64,000 bases of DNA from Tillus elongatus. Its lineage: Eukaryota; Arthropoda; Insecta; Coleoptera; Cleridae. Numbering within the stretch: the first letter of the stretch is position 1; each line of letters opens with the position of its first letter. Both the position numbers and the translations under genes were made by a program. The notes below the pieces were generated by a model. It was not told where the DNA came from. It made no database searches and worked only from the letters and a program-made list of their open reading frames with translations. The stretch lies in the NCBI GenBank assembly GCA_964006375.1, contig OZ023262.1, positions 56,799,009 to 56,863,008 on the forward strand, written 5' to 3'. Below are positions 63,802-64,000 of the stretch, in pieces.

Positions 63802-64000
63802 TTTCAACAACACACTACGAGAGCTTGCAGCCTAAATACTATCGTACCGTGGGTGTTGACAAGGAGGAAAGAGGCAACTTGTTAATTCTGGACTTGAAGG
63901 TTTGGAGGTTCTATGTCTGGTGACCTGGACAGTAAAAGGGTGCATTCGCTCTGTTCCCCTGGTAGATCTGTTGTGGGCAGGAGGTGTAGGAATTATGGAA
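63802..64000 (-). pseudogene. LINE L 3' end, continues beyond window
   Basis: The plus sequence 'atttcaacaacacactacga', 'ggaaagaggcaacttgttaa', 'tctggtgacctggacagtaa' matches the LINE L C-terminal coding region and 3' end (reverse strand). A deletion after 'ggacttgaaggtttggagg' removes part of the coding region. Not adjacent to (TA)n. Confidence 0.85.

Overview
The window is animal nuclear DNA, most probably from an arthropod. It is AT-rich, has no operon-like packing and shows no recognisable host gene. Everything I can identify is repeat-derived. The transposase, LINE and Penelope-like protein families present are ones typical of arthropod genomes, but I cannot name the species.

Layout. 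0-3.2 kb: a mariner-like element with very long inverted ends, between two (TA)n arrays. 3.9-5.8 kb: a Penelope-like (PLE) composite with a 70-bp tandem array. 6.3-9.6 kb: a second mariner-like family sitting inside the microsatellite of an older repeat, called 'family X' here. 10.3-12.4 kb: a PLE carrying a nested RNase-H LINE tail. 13.9-20.2 kb: remnants of three LINEs. 20.5-22.4 kb: another copy of the second mariner family. 23.4-24.9 kb: tRNA-derived SINEs. 25-31.7 kb: family X copies, one interrupted by a third mariner-like element. 32.4-35.8 kb: a foldback element, a second 70-bp PLE composite and a PLE fragment. 36.1-37.5 kb: a Ty3/gypsy remnant. 37.8-40.5 kb: two long family X copies. 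41.2-48.9 kb: inverted PLE copies around a nearly intact pogo/Tigger transposon (44141-46793). 49-53.4 kb: SINE, a hammerhead-ribozyme motif, the longest family X copy and a head-to-head PLE pair. 53.6-55.6 kb: a third 70-bp PLE composite. 57.1-60.7 kb: an almost full-length LINE with a SINE inserted. 60.8-64 kb: more repeats and the 3' end of another LINE copy.

The unifying theme is (TA)n: about 26 long arrays, most of them at the junctions of mobile elements. The sequence gives at least three explanations. TA-targeting mariners landed in existing arrays; family X carries a microsatellite at a fixed internal position; and short TATATA stretches inside PLE coding sequence expanded in place. 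Hammerhead-like self-cleaving motifs lie in or near PLE ends, as known for PLEs elsewhere.

Almost every coding region is broken. The pogo transposase is the best preserved: its DDD catalytic domain is open and only the C-terminal PHD finger is thrown out of frame. Boundaries of elements without visible target-site duplications are approximate.
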